From Demequina sp. (GTDB lineage: Bacteria > Actinomycetota > Actinomycetes > Actinomycetales > Demequinaceae), in the NCBI RefSeq assembly GCF_024642165.1, contig NZ_JAHEBP010000009.1, positions 1-34,302 of the forward strand: 34,302 bases of DNA. The letters run 5' to 3'. Under the pieces are notes generated by a model, which made no database searches, was not told where the DNA came from, and saw only the letters and a program-made list of their open reading frames with translations. The translations under genes and the position numbers were made by a program. This document shows, in pieces, positions 10,114 through 18,048 of the stretch. Each line of letters begins with the position of its first letter. Position 1 is the stretch's first letter.

Positions 10114-11595
10114 CTATTCTGACGGCTCCGGAAGGGTGCCGTCGCCAGAACCGCCCGGGTCGGTCGAGGAGCCCGCGTCGCCGTAGTCCACCGCGGTGTT
10201 CGCCGCGAGGGTCACGTCGATCTCCTGGGAGCCGCCGTCGCGTTCCACCGTGAGGGTCACGACGTCGCCGGCGGACTTGGCGCGGATCGCGACCACCAGC
10301 TCGTCGCCGCGGGTGATCGGACGGCCGTCGATGGCGGTGATGACGTCGCCCTCCTGGACGCCCGCCGCCTCGGCGGGGCCGCCTGCGGCGACGCCTCCGG
10401 TCTGCGCCACCTGGACGCCCTCGCCGGTGTAGCTGCCGTCGATGACGACGCCCACGACGGGGTAGGTGGCGGCCCCGGTCGCGATGAGCTCCTCGGAGGT
10501 GGTGCGAGCCTGGTTCGACGTGATGGCGAATCCCAGACCCACCGAGCCGGCCTGTGCGGAGCCTGAGGTGGGCAGCGCGGCGATGGCCGAGTTGATGCCG
10601 ATCACCTCACCCTGCGAGTTGAGGAGCGGGCCGCCGGAGTTGCCCGGGTTGATGGCAGCATCGGTCTGGATGGCGTCGATGTACGCGCTCGAGCTGGCGT
10701 CGCCGGCGGTCACCGGACGGTGCAGCGCGGAGACGATGCCGGTGGTGACGGTCGACTGGAGGCCGAGCGGTGAGCCCACGGCGATGACGTCGTCTCCCAC
10801 CACGAGCGCGTCGGAGTCACCCAGCACCAGCGGGGTGAGCCCGGTCTTGTCGATCTTCACGACCGCGAGGTCGTAGTCGGCGGTGGCACCCACCACCGTG
10901 CCCTGGTACTCGGCTCCGTCGCTCATGACCACCGTGACCGTGTCGTTGTCCGAGCCGTCCACCACGTGGTTGTTCGTGAGGATGTAGCCGTCCTCGCGGA
11001 TGATGAAGCCCGAACCCTCGCCCGCGGTCCGGCCGCCCTGGACGTTCTCGATCGACACCACCGACGGCAGCGCCGCCGCCGCGATCGCGGCGACCGTGTT
11101 CTGATCCGTGCGCGCGATGGTCGAGCTGCTCGAGGTGGGCAGCGTGGACCCGGCGGTGGTCGCGGTGCCGGTCGAACCGTCGCCGGCGAACGTGTCGTAG
11201 GCCCACGCGCCGCCGAACCCGGCGCCCGCGCCCAGCACGAGCGCCCCGGCCGCGATCATCGCGACCGTGGAGCGCCGCAGCCGGCCGGGTGAGGGGGTCG
11301 CCGCGCGGTGCGGGGTGCCGAAGGGCGGCTCCGTCGGGGGCAGGAAGGGCGAGGTGTCGCCGGTCGGGGCGTCGCGGCGCGGCTCGACCGACGGCGGGAA
11401 CAGCGGGCTCGGGGGGAGCTCGACGGTGTCGTTGGTGACAGGCGCGTCGTAGGTGGCAGGCGCGGCGTAGGGGGCAGGCGCATCCACCGCGTGCACGGCG
11501 TCGTGGACGTCCACGGAGCCAGGGCCCGGCGCTCCGGCGGTCTCGTGAGTCGAGGAGTCGAGGTCGCGCGGAGGCGCGAACGGGTTGTCGTTCAT
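10114..11595 (-). CDS. htrA: Membrane-anchored HtrA/DegP-type serine protease with PDZ domain
   Basis: Envelope quality-control protease. The 493-residue protein has a long Pro-rich cytoplasmic tail (1-106), one membrane helix (about 109-133), a Ser/Thr-rich linker, a trypsin-like domain with His210 (TNNHVVDG), Asp242 (ADYDLAVVK) and Ser320 (NPGNSGGPLL), and a PDZ domain (about 375-465) ending in a Gly-rich tail. All three catalytic residues are present. AAGGGAAG precedes the ATG at 11595, and 19 bp separate it from rseA. Position in the SigE operon suggests induction by envelope stress; HtrA of M. tuberculosis occupies the same place. Confidence 0.95.
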   Translation of the reverse strand: MNDNPFAPPRDLDSSTHETAGAPGPGSVDVHDAVHAVDAPAPYAAPATYDAPVTNDTVELPPSPLFPPSVEPRRDAPTGDTSPFLPPTEPPFGTPHRAATPSPGRLRRSTVAMIAAGALVLGAGAGFGGAWAYDTFAGDGSTGTATTAGSTLPTSSSSTIARTDQNTVAAIAAAALPSVVSIENVQGGRTAGEGSGFIIREDGYILTNNHVVDGSDNDTVTVVMSDGAEYQGTVVGATADYDLAVVKIDKTGLTPLVLGDSDALVVGDDVIAVGSPLGLQSTVTTGIVSALHRPVTAGDASSSAYIDAIQTDAAINPGNSGGPLLNSQGEVIGINSAIAALPTSGSAQAGSVGLGFAITSNQARTTSEELIATGAATYPVVGVVIDGSYTGEGVQVAQTGGVAAGGPAEAAGVQEGDVITAIDGRPITRGDELVVAIRAKSAGDVVTLTVERDGGSQEIDVTLAANTAVDYGDAGSSTDPGGSGDGTLPEPSE

Positions 11596-11614
11596 CAGGG
11601 CACTTCCCTTGTGG

Positions 11615-12457
11615 CTAGTTGCCGGTCAGGGCATCAGCAAAGACGCCCATCCCGGACATGATGCGGTCGACGAATCCTGGTTCGCCGTCCTGGGGGAAAG
11701 CTGCGGCCACGTCCTCAAGCGTCCCCACCGCGCAGGTGCACGTGAGGGACACCACGATCTCGCCGGCCTGCCAGACGACGGACGCGGGAGAGGTACTGAC
11801 CACAAAGGCGTCGATGCCTTCGACCTCCGCGAGCGGCGCATCGGCCACGTACGCGGAGTTCAGGCGGCCCTGCTGCTCGAGGACCAGGACGGGCTGGCTC
11901 CCCGACAGCAGCCGGGCGACCAGCACGGGAGAGCCATCCGAGGCCTCCCGCACCACCGCCTCGACGGGGACGAATCCACTCGCCTGCCAATCCGGGTGGA
12001 TCCACGCGTTCAACTCGTCCCCGGAGCGCATGCTCTGCGAGTCCAGCTGGACAACGCTCAGCATGCCGTCCTCCGACGATGCCGAAAGCTCGGGGTCGAC
12101 TTCAGCGGGCGCGCCCGCGACGTAGGCCGCGCCCAGCACGGCCACCAGCACGAGCGTGACCGAGAGGGTCAGGATCACCGGCCGGCGATCGCGTCCGCGC
12201 GCGGCGCGTGCACTGCGCGGATTCTCCTGCTCGGCCATCTGCGCCATCCGCTCGCGGTCGAGCAGCCTGCGCGCAAACGTCATGTCGATGCCCGCCTCCG
12301 AGGAGTTCAGCGCCTCGCGAGCGGCGCGGAGCTCCCGCCACCGCTCGGTGCACTCCGGGCACTCCGAGAGGTGCGCCATCGCCTCCGCGGCCGCCGGCCG
12401 CGAGAGGCGATTGTCGAGCAGATCGTGGATCCGCTCGCCCAGGTGGCGAGCGGTCAC
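11615..12457 (-). CDS. rseA: Anti-sigma factor with zinc-binding domain and large extracytoplasmic domain (RseA-like)
   Basis: Predicted membrane-bound inhibitor of the SigE protein encoded just upstream. The 280-residue product has an N-terminal zinc-finger anti-sigma domain with the HxxxCxxC motif (His29, Cys33, Cys36), one membrane helix (about 93-113) and a C-terminal domain of about 165 residues outside the membrane. The ATG at 12457 overlaps the sigE stop (ATGA), implying coupled translation. M. tuberculosis RseA is much shorter, so the extra domain, which carries a CxC pair (Cys240, Cys242), is unusual. It may sense envelope signals in the way RseB/MucB-type domains do, but that is inference from position and length. 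Confidence 0.88.
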   Translation of the reverse strand: MTARHLGERIHDLLDNRLSRPAAAEAMAHLSECPECTERWRELRAAREALNSSEAGIDMTFARRLLDRERMAQMAEQENPRSARAARGRDRRPVILTLSVTLVLVAVLGAAYVAGAPAEVDPELSASSEDGMLSVVQLDSQSMRSGDELNAWIHPDWQASGFVPVEAVVREASDGSPVLVARLLSGSQPVLVLEQQGRLNSAYVADAPLAEVEGIDAFVVSTSPASVVWQAGEIVVSLTCTCAVGTLEDVAAAFPQDGEPGFVDRIMSGMGVFADALTGN

Positions 12458-13041
12458 GCGCCACCCCGGACCGGGGCACGATGCGCGAGCGACTCGCGCA
12501 GCCGGGCACGAGCGCGGGAGAGCCGAGAGCGGACGGTGCCCATCTTGATGCCGAGCGTCGCGGCGATCTCCTCGTACGACAGGCCCTCGATGTCGCTCAG
12601 CACCACGGCCGCCCGGTACTCCGGCGGAAGGTCGGCGAGCGCCTCGATGATGTCGTCCCCGAGGTTGGACATGTCGAACGCGTCCTCGGGCTGTCCCGAC
12701 CGCTCGTGGCGGTCGAAGCTGTCGGAGGTCGCAACCGCCACATCGTCATCCGCCATGAAGTCGAAGCGGATGCGCTTCTTGCGGCGCATGCGGTCGAGGA
12801 ACAGGTTGGTGGTGATGCGGTGCAACCAGCCCTCGAACGTGCCGGGCTTGTACTGCGACAGGGAGTTGAACACGCGGACGAACACGTCCTGCGTGAGGTC
12901 CTCGGCATCGTGCTGGTTGCCGGTGAGGTGGTAGGCCAGGCGGTACACGCGCGCCGAGTGGTCCTCGACGATGCGCTCCCAGGTCAGTTCGGGCGCGGAA
13001 GCGTGCGCGATCTCGGCGGCCTCAATGGTCGTCTCAGTCAT
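12454..13041 (-). CDS. sigE: ECF RNA polymerase sigma factor, SigE type
   Basis: Group 4 sigma factor controlling an envelope/surface stress response. The 195-residue product has sigma region 2 (about 25-92; [20 protein letters not shown], then [20 protein letters not shown]) and region 4 (about 130-185; [20 protein letters not shown], with the helix-turn-helix [14 protein letters not shown]). The ATG at 13041 is chosen for a strong AGGAGGGG about 8 nt upstream; the open frame beyond it is antisense to the neighbouring gene. It is followed with overlap by its anti-sigma factor, then htrA and tatB. A GGGAAC/CGTT pair upstream suggests that SigE transcribes its own operon. Confidence 0.94.
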   Translation of the reverse strand: MTETTIEAAEIAHASAPELTWERIVEDHSARVYRLAYHLTGNQHDAEDLTQDVFVRVFNSLSQYKPGTFEGWLHRITTNLFLDRMRRKKRIRFDFMADDDVAVATSDSFDRHERSGQPEDAFDMSNLGDDIIEALADLPPEYRAAVVLSDIEGLSYEEIAATLGIKMGTVRSRLSRARARLRESLAHRAPVRGGA

Positions 13042-13069
13042 CGTGCTCCCCTCCTGTTCACATCGGTTC

Positions 13070-13096
13070 AACGGGTTGCGACACATCCATGTTCCC
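13070..13096 (-). promoter_or_regulatory. Candidate SigE-dependent autoregulatory promoter of sigE
   Basis: On the minus strand, -35 GGGAAC (13096-13091) and -10 CGTT (13073-13070) are 17 bp apart, close to the GGAAC/GTT pattern known for ECF sigma factors such as mycobacterial SigE. The start site would lie near 13063, leaving a leader of about 20 nt that carries the AGGAGGGG ribosome binding site. Confidence 0.6.
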
Positions 13097-13105
13097 ATCG
13101 CAACC
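13074..13105. promoter_or_regulatory. Inverted repeat GGTTGCGA-N16-TCGCAACC in the sigE/O-methyltransferase control region
   Basis: Perfect 8-bp arms at 13074-13081 and 13098-13105 flank the candidate sigE -35. The right arm abuts the candidate methyltransferase -35. The placement suits an operator acting on both genes. The binding protein is not known. Confidence 0.45.
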
Positions 13106-13133
13106 TGAGAGTTCGCTGAGACCGACCTATACG
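13105..13133 (+). promoter_or_regulatory. Candidate promoter for the O-methyltransferase
   Basis: CTGAGA (13105-13110) and TATACG (13128-13133), each 4 of 6 against the housekeeping consensus, are separated by 17 bp. Transcription would start near 13140, giving a short leader with GAGGAGG. Confidence 0.45.
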
Positions 13134-13156
13134 CTGACCACAAAAGAGGAGGCGCG

Positions 13157-13786
13157 ATGGGCACCGAGGCAGCGAACTGGGCGTACGCGGAGGACTTCGT
13201 CGAGGAGGACCGCTTCATCCTCGAGGCGCGCGACGTCGCGGACCAGCTCGGATGCGTGCCGGTGCTGCCGGGCGCCGCGCGGGTGATCGAGGTGCTGGCC
13301 CGCGCCATGCGGGCGACCACGGCGGTCGAGATCGGCACGGGCGCGGGGGTGTCCACCGCCTACCTGCTGCGCGGGATGGCACCCGCGGGCGTGGTCACCA
13401 CGATCGACGTCGAGCCCGAGCACCATCAGGCGGCGAAGCGGACGCTTGCCAAGGGAGGCTTCGCGCCGGAGCGGGCGCGAATGATCACCGGCCGAGCGCT
13501 CGACGTCCTGCCGCGCCTCACCGACGCCGGCTACGACATCGTCCTCATCGACGCACGCAAGTCCGAATATCCCGCATACCTGGAGCACGCGCTGCGGCTG
13601 CTGCGTCCCGGCGGGCTGGTGCTGATCGACAACGCGCTGTGGCACGGTCGGGTCCCGGACCCCGCTCAGCGGGACAAGGACACCACGGCGGTGCGCGAGA
13701 CGCTCAAGGCGGTGCGGGAGGACGAATCGCTCACGATCGCCCTGATGACCGCCGGAGACGGGCTGCTCGCGGCGATCAGGTCGTAG
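13157..13786 (+). CDS. O-methyltransferase (family 3, Rv1220c-like)
   Basis: SAM-dependent O-methyltransferase of the Methyltransf_3/24 class. The 209-residue product has motif [17 protein letters not shown] (about 54-69), the acidic ribose-binding loop [10 protein letters not shown], and IVLIDARK and [11 protein letters not shown], which in this family contribute the metal- and substrate-binding acidic residues. GAGGAGG (13146-13152) sits before the ATG. A methyltransferase divergent from sigE is also found in M. tuberculosis (Rv1220c/Rv1221). The substrate is unknown. Confidence 0.92.
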   Translation: MGTEAANWAYAEDFVEEDRFILEARDVADQLGCVPVLPGAARVIEVLARAMRATTAVEIGTGAGVSTAYLLRGMAPAGVVTTIDVEPEHHQAAKRTLAKGGFAPERARMITGRALDVLPRLTDAGYDIVLIDARKSEYPAYLEHALRLLRPGGLVLIDNALWHGRVPDPAQRDKDTTAVRETLKAVREDESLTIALMTAGDGLLAAIRS

Positions 13787-13795
13787 AACGAAGGA

Positions 13796-13969
13796 TCAGG
13801 CCTGCGGGAGTGCCGCGTGGAGCGCGTCGCCGAGCTGCTGGACCTCGTCCGCGGTGATCTCGACCACCAGACGCCCGCCGCCCTCGAGCGGGACCCGCAT
13901 CACGTAGCTGCGACCCTCCTTCACGACCTCCATGGGGCCGTCACCGGTGCGGGGCTTCATTGCAGCCAT
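13796..13969 (-). CDS. DUF3117 family small protein (Rv1211-like)
   Basis: A 57-residue protein with the strongly conserved opening MAAMKPRTGDGPMEVVKEGR and the core RLVVEITADEVQQLGDAL, matching DUF3117, found across actinobacteria; the M. tuberculosis member Rv1211 has been described as calmodulin-like. The function is otherwise unsettled. GAGGAGA lies 9-15 nt before the ATG at 13969, which decides the start over a longer frame. It converges on the O-methyltransferase with 9 bp between stops and has a good promoter of its own. No signal peptide or membrane segment. Confidence 0.9.
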   Translation of the reverse strand: MAAMKPRTGDGPMEVVKEGRSYVMRVPLEGGGRLVVEITADEVQQLGDALHAALPQA

Positions 13970-14024
13970 CGTGTGGTTCTCCTCGGGTGCATCGCGGCGC
14001 CACCCAAGCGCGGCGCCTCGCACA

Positions 14025-14053
14025 ATTCTACTGCCCGCCCAGACCCGGCCCAA
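14025..14053 (-). promoter_or_regulatory. Housekeeping-type promoter of the DUF3117 gene
   Basis: On the minus strand, TTGGGC (14053-14048) and TAGAAT (14030-14025) are exactly 17 bp apart. The start site would be near 14018 with a leader of about 48 nt; two GCGGCGCC copies in that leader could fold. This is one of the clearest sigma-70-like promoters in the window. Confidence 0.6.
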
Positions 14054-14078
14054 ATCCCCGCCTGACGGCCGCCCTGCG

Positions 14079-14807
14079 TCAGCCGCCGTCGCGCGTGAGC
14101 GCCACCACGCGCTCGACCGCCTCCACCGGATCATCGGTCACGTGGATGAGGTCGAGGTCGCTCAGCGCGATCTTGCCGTCCGCCTCGACGGTGTCGCGCA
14201 GCCACTGCACCAGGCCGTCCCAGTAGGAGTGGCCGAGCAGCACGATCGGGAACCGGCGGACGGTGCGCGTCTGGACCAGCGTGAGGCACTCGAAGAGCTC
14301 GTCGAGGGTGCCGAACCCGCCCGGGAGCGCGATGAAGCCCTGCGCGTACTTCACGAACATCGTCTTGCGTGCGAAGAAGTACCGGAAGTTGATGCCCAGG
14401 TTGACGTACTCGTTGACGCCCTGTTCGTAGGGAAGCTCGATACCGAGCCCCACGGAGGTGCCTCCCGCCTCGGCCGCGCCCTTGTTCACGGCCTCCATGC
14501 ACCCCGGGCCGCCGCCCGTGATGACCGCGTAGCCCGCTTCGACCAGCAGGCGACCCACCGTGACGCCCCACTCGTACTCGGGGGAGGACGGAGCCGATCG
14601 CGCGGAGCCGAAGACCGTGATGGCATCGCCGATCTCCGCGAGAGCCCCGAAGCCCTCGACGAACTCCGACTGGATGCGCATCACACGCCACGGGTCCCCA
14701 TGGAGCCAGTCCGCGGTGGCCTGCTCGTCGAGCAGCCGGCCCGACGTCGAGGTGGTGGGGACGTTGCGGCCGCGCAGCAGCACGGGTCCCTTGCGGTACT
14801 CGGTCAT
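14079..14807 (-). CDS. LOG family protein (TIGR00730, lysine-decarboxylase-like fold)
   Basis: Family members hydrolyse cytokinin riboside monophosphates or related nucleotides to the free base plus ribose 5-phosphate. The 242-residue product has GGGPGCMEAV (98-107) and the diagnostic PGGFGTLDELFE (162-173), the phosphate-binding and catalytic region, so the old label lysine decarboxylase would be wrong. The ATG at 14807 overlaps the dapE stop (ATGA) and has GAGGAGG just upstream within dapE. The dapE-LOG neighbourhood also occurs in M. tuberculosis (Rv1202/Rv1205 region). The physiological substrate here is not known. Confidence 0.9.
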   Translation of the reverse strand: MTEYRKGPVLLRGRNVPTTSTSGRLLDEQATADWLHGDPWRVMRIQSEFVEGFGALAEIGDAITVFGSARSAPSSPEYEWGVTVGRLLVEAGYAVITGGGPGCMEAVNKGAAEAGGTSVGLGIELPYEQGVNEYVNLGINFRYFFARKTMFVKYAQGFIALPGGFGTLDELFECLTLVQTRTVRRFPIVLLGHSYWDGLVQWLRDTVEADGKIALSDLDLIHVTDDPVEAVERVVALTRDGG

Positions 14808-15931
14808 GATCCTCCTCGGGACGTGAGCCACTCCTCGAGCCCGGCGCGGCACAGCCGGATCTCCTCGACGGGACACCGCTCGTCGTCGTGGTGGGCGAGC
14901 TCCGGGTCCCCGGGGCCGTAGTTCACGGCCGGGATCCCGAGCGAGCCGAATCGCGCGACGTCCGTCCAGCCCTGCTTGGCGCGGGGCTCCGCGACGCCGG
15001 TCGCGGCCACCGCGGCCACGAACTCGCGGGAGAGCGGCACGTCGAGCCCCGGGCGAGCCGCGGCCGATTCATCGGTCCAGACCAGCGACACCCGGCGGCC
15101 TCCCGCCGGCTCGGGAGCGGCGGCGAACGCCTCGTGCACGAACCGCTCCACCCTGGCCTTCGCGGCGTCCAGCTCCCACCGCGGGCTGAAACGGTAATTG
15201 ATGGTCACGGTGCAGGCGTCGGGGATGACGTTGCCCGCGATGCCACCCCGGATGCCCACGGCGTTGAGTCCCTCGCGGAAGACCAGGCCGTCCACCTCGA
15301 CGTCCTCCGGCTGGTGCGCGGCGAGCGCGGCCAGCAGCGGTGCGGCCCCGTGGATGGCGTTGACGCCCTTCCAGGCTCGCGCGCTGTGCGACGCGACCCC
15401 GTGGACGGTGACCTCGGCGCGGAGCGTGCCGTTGCAGCCGCCCTCGATCACGCCCTGCGTGGGCTCGCACAGCACGGCGAAGTCCGCACGGATCAGGTCG
15501 GGGCGCTCACGCGCGAGGCGGCCCAGCCCATTGCGCTCCGCCTCGACCTCCTCCTGGTCGTAGAAGATCCACGTGACGTCGCGGCGCGGGGCGGTGAGCG
15601 CGGCGGCGAGCGACAGTTGGACGGCGATGCCCGCCTTCATGTCGACGGATCCGCGGCCCACGAGCTCACCCTCGGGCGACCACCATCCCGGGACGTTGCC
15701 CGTGATGGGCACCGTGTCGAGGTGGCCGGCGATCGCGACCCGCTGGGCTCTGCCCAGGTGGGTCCGGGCCACGATGGAGTTGCCCAGGCGCACCACGTCG
15801 AGGTGCGCGTGACCGGTGAGCGCCCGCTCGACCGCGTCCGCGATGCGGTCCTCGTTGCCCGATACGGAGGGCATGTCCACCAGCGCCTTGGCAAGATCCT
15901 CGACGGGCGCCGAGAGGTCGAGGTGCGTCAT
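14804..15931 (-). CDS. dapE: Succinyl-diaminopimelate desuccinylase
   Basis: Zinc-dependent hydrolase releasing LL-diaminopimelate and succinate in lysine and peptidoglycan synthesis. The 375-residue M20 peptidase-fold product has His70 and Asp72 in GHLDTVP, Asp97 in SVDMKAG and Glu127/Glu128 in QEEVEAE, matching metal ligands and the catalytic base. [14 protein letters not shown] and the lid-domain [12 protein letters not shown] fit actinobacterial DapE rather than a generic carboxypeptidase. The ATG at 15931 has no Shine-Dalgarno; TAGGCT ends 6 nt before it. It is divergent from dapD, which acts two steps earlier in the same pathway. Confidence 0.95.
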   Translation of the reverse strand: MTHLDLSAPVEDLAKALVDMPSVSGNEDRIADAVERALTGHAHLDVVRLGNSIVARTHLGRAQRVAIAGHLDTVPITGNVPGWWSPEGELVGRGSVDMKAGIAVQLSLAAALTAPRRDVTWIFYDQEEVEAERNGLGRLARERPDLIRADFAVLCEPTQGVIEGGCNGTLRAEVTVHGVASHSARAWKGVNAIHGAAPLLAALAAHQPEDVEVDGLVFREGLNAVGIRGGIAGNVIPDACTVTINYRFSPRWELDAAKARVERFVHEAFAAAPEPAGGRRVSLVWTDESAAARPGLDVPLSREFVAAVAATGVAEPRAKQGWTDVARFGSLGIPAVNYGPGDPELAHHDDERCPVEEIRLCRAGLEEWLTSRGGS

Positions 15932-15966
15932 GTCGTCAGCCTAGCCACGTACCCTGGGGACATGAC
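15927..15966. promoter_or_regulatory. Compact divergent control region of dapE and dapD
   Basis: Only 30 bp separate the two start codons. TAGGCT (15943-15938, minus) lies 6 nt before the dapE ATG and TACCCT (15950-15955, plus) 6 nt before the dapD ATG, so both messages may be leaderless and each -35 region would fall inside the other gene. GTCATGTC (15927-15934) and GACATGAC (15959-15966) form an 8-bp inverted repeat over both start codons; part of that symmetry follows simply from both genes beginning ATGAC. Confidence 0.4.
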
Positions 15967-16909
15967 TCGACCCGCCTTCGGATTCGGCCTGGCCACCACG
16001 GACTCCCAGGGCGTCGTCCTCGACGCCTGGTACCCCTCCCCCGCGCTCGGCGAGCCCAAGGCGCGGGACGATGCACCGGCCCAACTCAAGGCCGCCGAAC
16101 GCACCGATGACCTCCGCGACGTCCAGATCCGCGTGGTCCGCACGGTCATCGACCTCGACGAGCCGCCCGCAGGGGTCGAGGACGCCTACCTGCGCCTGCA
16201 CCTGCTCAGCCACCGCATCGTCCAGCCGCACGGCCTCAACCTCGACGGACTCTTCGGCGCGCTCACCAACGTGGTGTGGACGTCGGACGGCCCGTGCGCG
16301 ATCGATGGCTTCGAGTTGGTGCGCCTGCGGTACAGGGCGTTCGGCCGCCAGCTCACCGTCTACGGCGTGGACAAGTTCCCTCGCATGGTCGACTACGTGG
16401 TGCCGTCGGGCGTCCGGATCGCGGATGCGGACCGCGTGCGACTGGGCGCGCACCTCGCCGAGGGCACCACCGTCATGCATGAGGGCTTCGTGAACTTCAA
16501 CGCCGGGACCCTGGGCCACTCGATGGTCGAGGGCCGCATCTCCGCCGGGGTGGTCGTGGGAGACGGCTCGGACGTGGGCGGCGGCGCGTCGATCATGGGC
16601 ACCCTCTCCGGCGGCGGCAAGGAGACCATCTCGCTGGGCGAGAGGTCGCTGCTCGGCGCCAACTCCGGGCTCGGCATCCCCCTGGGCGACGACTGCATCG
16701 TCGAGGCGGGGCTCTACGTGACCGCGGGGTCCAAGGTGCTGCTCGTCGGCCAGACGGACGATGACGGCAACCCCGTGATCGTCAAGGCTCGCGAGCTGGC
16801 GGGAAAGGACGGGATCCTGTTCCGCCGCAACTCGCAGTCCGGCGCGCTGGAGGCCGTGCAGCGCCAGGGCAAGGGCGTCGAGCTCAACGCCGCGCTGCAC
16901 GCGAACTGA
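15962..16909 (+). CDS. dapD: 2,3,4,5-tetrahydropyridine-2,6-dicarboxylate N-succinyltransferase, actinobacterial type
   Basis: Transfers succinyl from succinyl-CoA to tetrahydrodipicolinate, opening the succinylase branch to diaminopimelate. The 315-residue length and motifs match the actinobacterial DapD class: [39 protein letters not shown] and the left-handed beta-helix turns with [20 protein letters not shown] and [14 protein letters not shown]. The start at 15962 gives the expected N-terminus [14 protein letters not shown]; no good ribosome binding site, consistent with a leaderless message. The next gene begins one base after its stop. Confidence 0.96.
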   Translation: MTRPAFGFGLATTDSQGVVLDAWYPSPALGEPKARDDAPAQLKAAERTDDLRDVQIRVVRTVIDLDEPPAGVEDAYLRLHLLSHRIVQPHGLNLDGLFGALTNVVWTSDGPCAIDGFELVRLRYRAFGRQLTVYGVDKFPRMVDYVVPSGVRIADADRVRLGAHLAEGTTVMHEGFVNFNAGTLGHSMVEGRISAGVVVGDGSDVGGGASIMGTLSGGGKETISLGERSLLGANSGLGIPLGDDCIVEAGLYVTAGSKVLLVGQTDDDGNPVIVKARELAGKDGILFRRNSQSGALEAVQRQGKGVELNAALHAN

Positions 16910-16910
16910 C

Positions 16911-17792
16911 GTGACGCGGCGGCGACGCACCGTCGCCGCGCTGGCGGTGCTTGCGGTCGCCTCGGGCGCGGCGATCTACGGGATCCACCTGTGGGGCCAG
17001 TACGGCGAGCGGATCCTGCCGAGCGAGAGATGCACGGCGACGCTGGGCGAGGACGCCAACACCCTGTCCGCCGAGCAGGCGGGCAACGCGGCGCTGATCG
17101 CCGCGGCCTCGGCGCGGCTCGGGCTGCCGGCACGCGCCGCGACCATCGGCATCGCCACCGCCATGCAGGAGTCCTCGCTGATCAACATCGACTACGGCGA
17201 CCGGGACTCGTTGGGCCTGTTCCAGCAGCGGCCTTCGCAGGGCTGGGGCACCGAGGACGAGATCCTGGATCCCTACTACTCGTCGGACACCTTCTTCGCC
17301 GCGCTCGCGCGGGTCGAGGGGTGGGAGGACATGGAGGTGACCGTGGCCGCCCAGACGGTGCAACGCTCGGCATTCCCCGATGCGTACGCCCGGCGGGAAC
17401 CCGGCGCGCGCCTGTGGGCGTCGGCGCTGCGCGGGTACTCGGGTGCCGCCGCAGTCACGTGCGACGTGGGTGAGGGGGACGGGACCACGGCCCAGGAGTT
17501 CGCGGCGCGCGTGGACCGCGACTTCGGCGAGGGTCGCTACGAGGTGAGCGTGCTGAGCGCAACCTCCGAGGCGATCTGGCTCGACGTGGTTCCCGCGGGG
17601 AGCGACCAGGTGCTGGCAGCGTCGTTCGCGTCCTGGGCAGTCGCGGTCGCCGCCGACGAATCCATCGAGGCGGTCGCCAACGGCGATGCGGGGTGGGACC
17701 GCGAGCAGGGCGCCGGCGTCATCGACGTGCCGCAGCCGGCGGCGGGCATCGCGGTGCGGCTCACGCCCGTGGACCTGACGCCCGAGGGTTAG
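16911..17792 (+). CDS. Membrane-anchored or secreted protein with lysozyme/transglycosylase-like domain
   Basis: Unnamed actinobacterial family. The 293-residue product has a basic N-terminus and one membrane or signal segment (about 7-26), then a domain with IATAMQESSLINIDYGDRDS and SLGLFQQRPSQGWG (100-113), a signature shared with lysozyme-like or lytic-transglycosylase-like domains; Glu87 sits where such enzymes keep their catalytic acid. A C-terminal region of about 120 residues is not recognised. It probably acts on or near the cell wall (inference). The GTG start lies one base after the dapD stop with no clear ribosome binding site, so it may depend on translation of dapD. Heavy-metal transporter labels used for some relatives are not supported by the sequence. 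Confidence 0.75.
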   Translation: MTRRRRTVAALAVLAVASGAAIYGIHLWGQYGERILPSERCTATLGEDANTLSAEQAGNAALIAAASARLGLPARAATIGIATAMQESSLINIDYGDRDSLGLFQQRPSQGWGTEDEILDPYYSSDTFFAALARVEGWEDMEVTVAAQTVQRSAFPDAYARREPGARLWASALRGYSGAAAVTCDVGEGDGTTAQEFAARVDRDFGEGRYEVSVLSATSEAIWLDVVPAGSDQVLAASFASWAVAVAADESIEAVANGDAGWDREQGAGVIDVPQPAAGIAVRLTPVDLTPEG

Positions 17793-17811
17793 GTCCGGGC
17801 TCCATCGGACC
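17792..17811 (+). terminator. Hairpin overlapping the stop of the transglycosylase-like gene
   Basis: GGTCCG (17792-17797) and CGGACC (17806-17811) pair perfectly around an 8-nt loop, beginning at the last base of the stop codon. No U tract follows. A much larger inverted repeat cluster follows immediately. Confidence 0.35.
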
Positions 17812-17821
17812 GGGCACCGTC

Positions 17822-17988
17822 AGCGGTGTGGCTGAGTGTCGTTTTGAGACGCGATTCGGCTCAACGGTGTGCCTGAGTGTCGGTCTGCGACGTGGAGTCG
17901 TCTCGATCACCCGGCGTTGACGTGCACCGACACTCAGACACACCGTTGATGGATCTCGGCGCCGAAAGCGACACTCAGGCACACCGCT
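17822..17988. repeat. Nested inverted repeat cluster: four copies of an 18-20 bp unit, 41-bp period
   Basis: Unit CGGTGTGCCTGAGTGTCG. Forward copies start at 17824 (one mismatch) and 17865 (exact); inverted copies span 17928-17945 (one mismatch) and 17969-17986 (exact). Within each half the copies start 41 bp apart, and the outer and inner copies pair across the centre, so the block could fold into a long interrupted hairpin. The 20-bp spacers of the two halves are mostly unlike each other, so it is the short unit and its spacing that are conserved. The 256-bp gap lies between two convergent genes, a typical position for REP/BIME-like elements or a bidirectional terminator. No coding capacity is evident, and I found no other copy in the window. 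Confidence 0.85.
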
Positions 17989-18048
17989 AGTTCGCCACGT
18001 GGGTGGAACCGGGCTTCAGCGCAGGCCAACGGCGCGCGGCGCGCTCGG

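Noticed and set aside
17822-17988. CRISPR array
   Set aside because: Units are only 18-20 bp, half of them are inverted, there are just four, and no cas genes are near.
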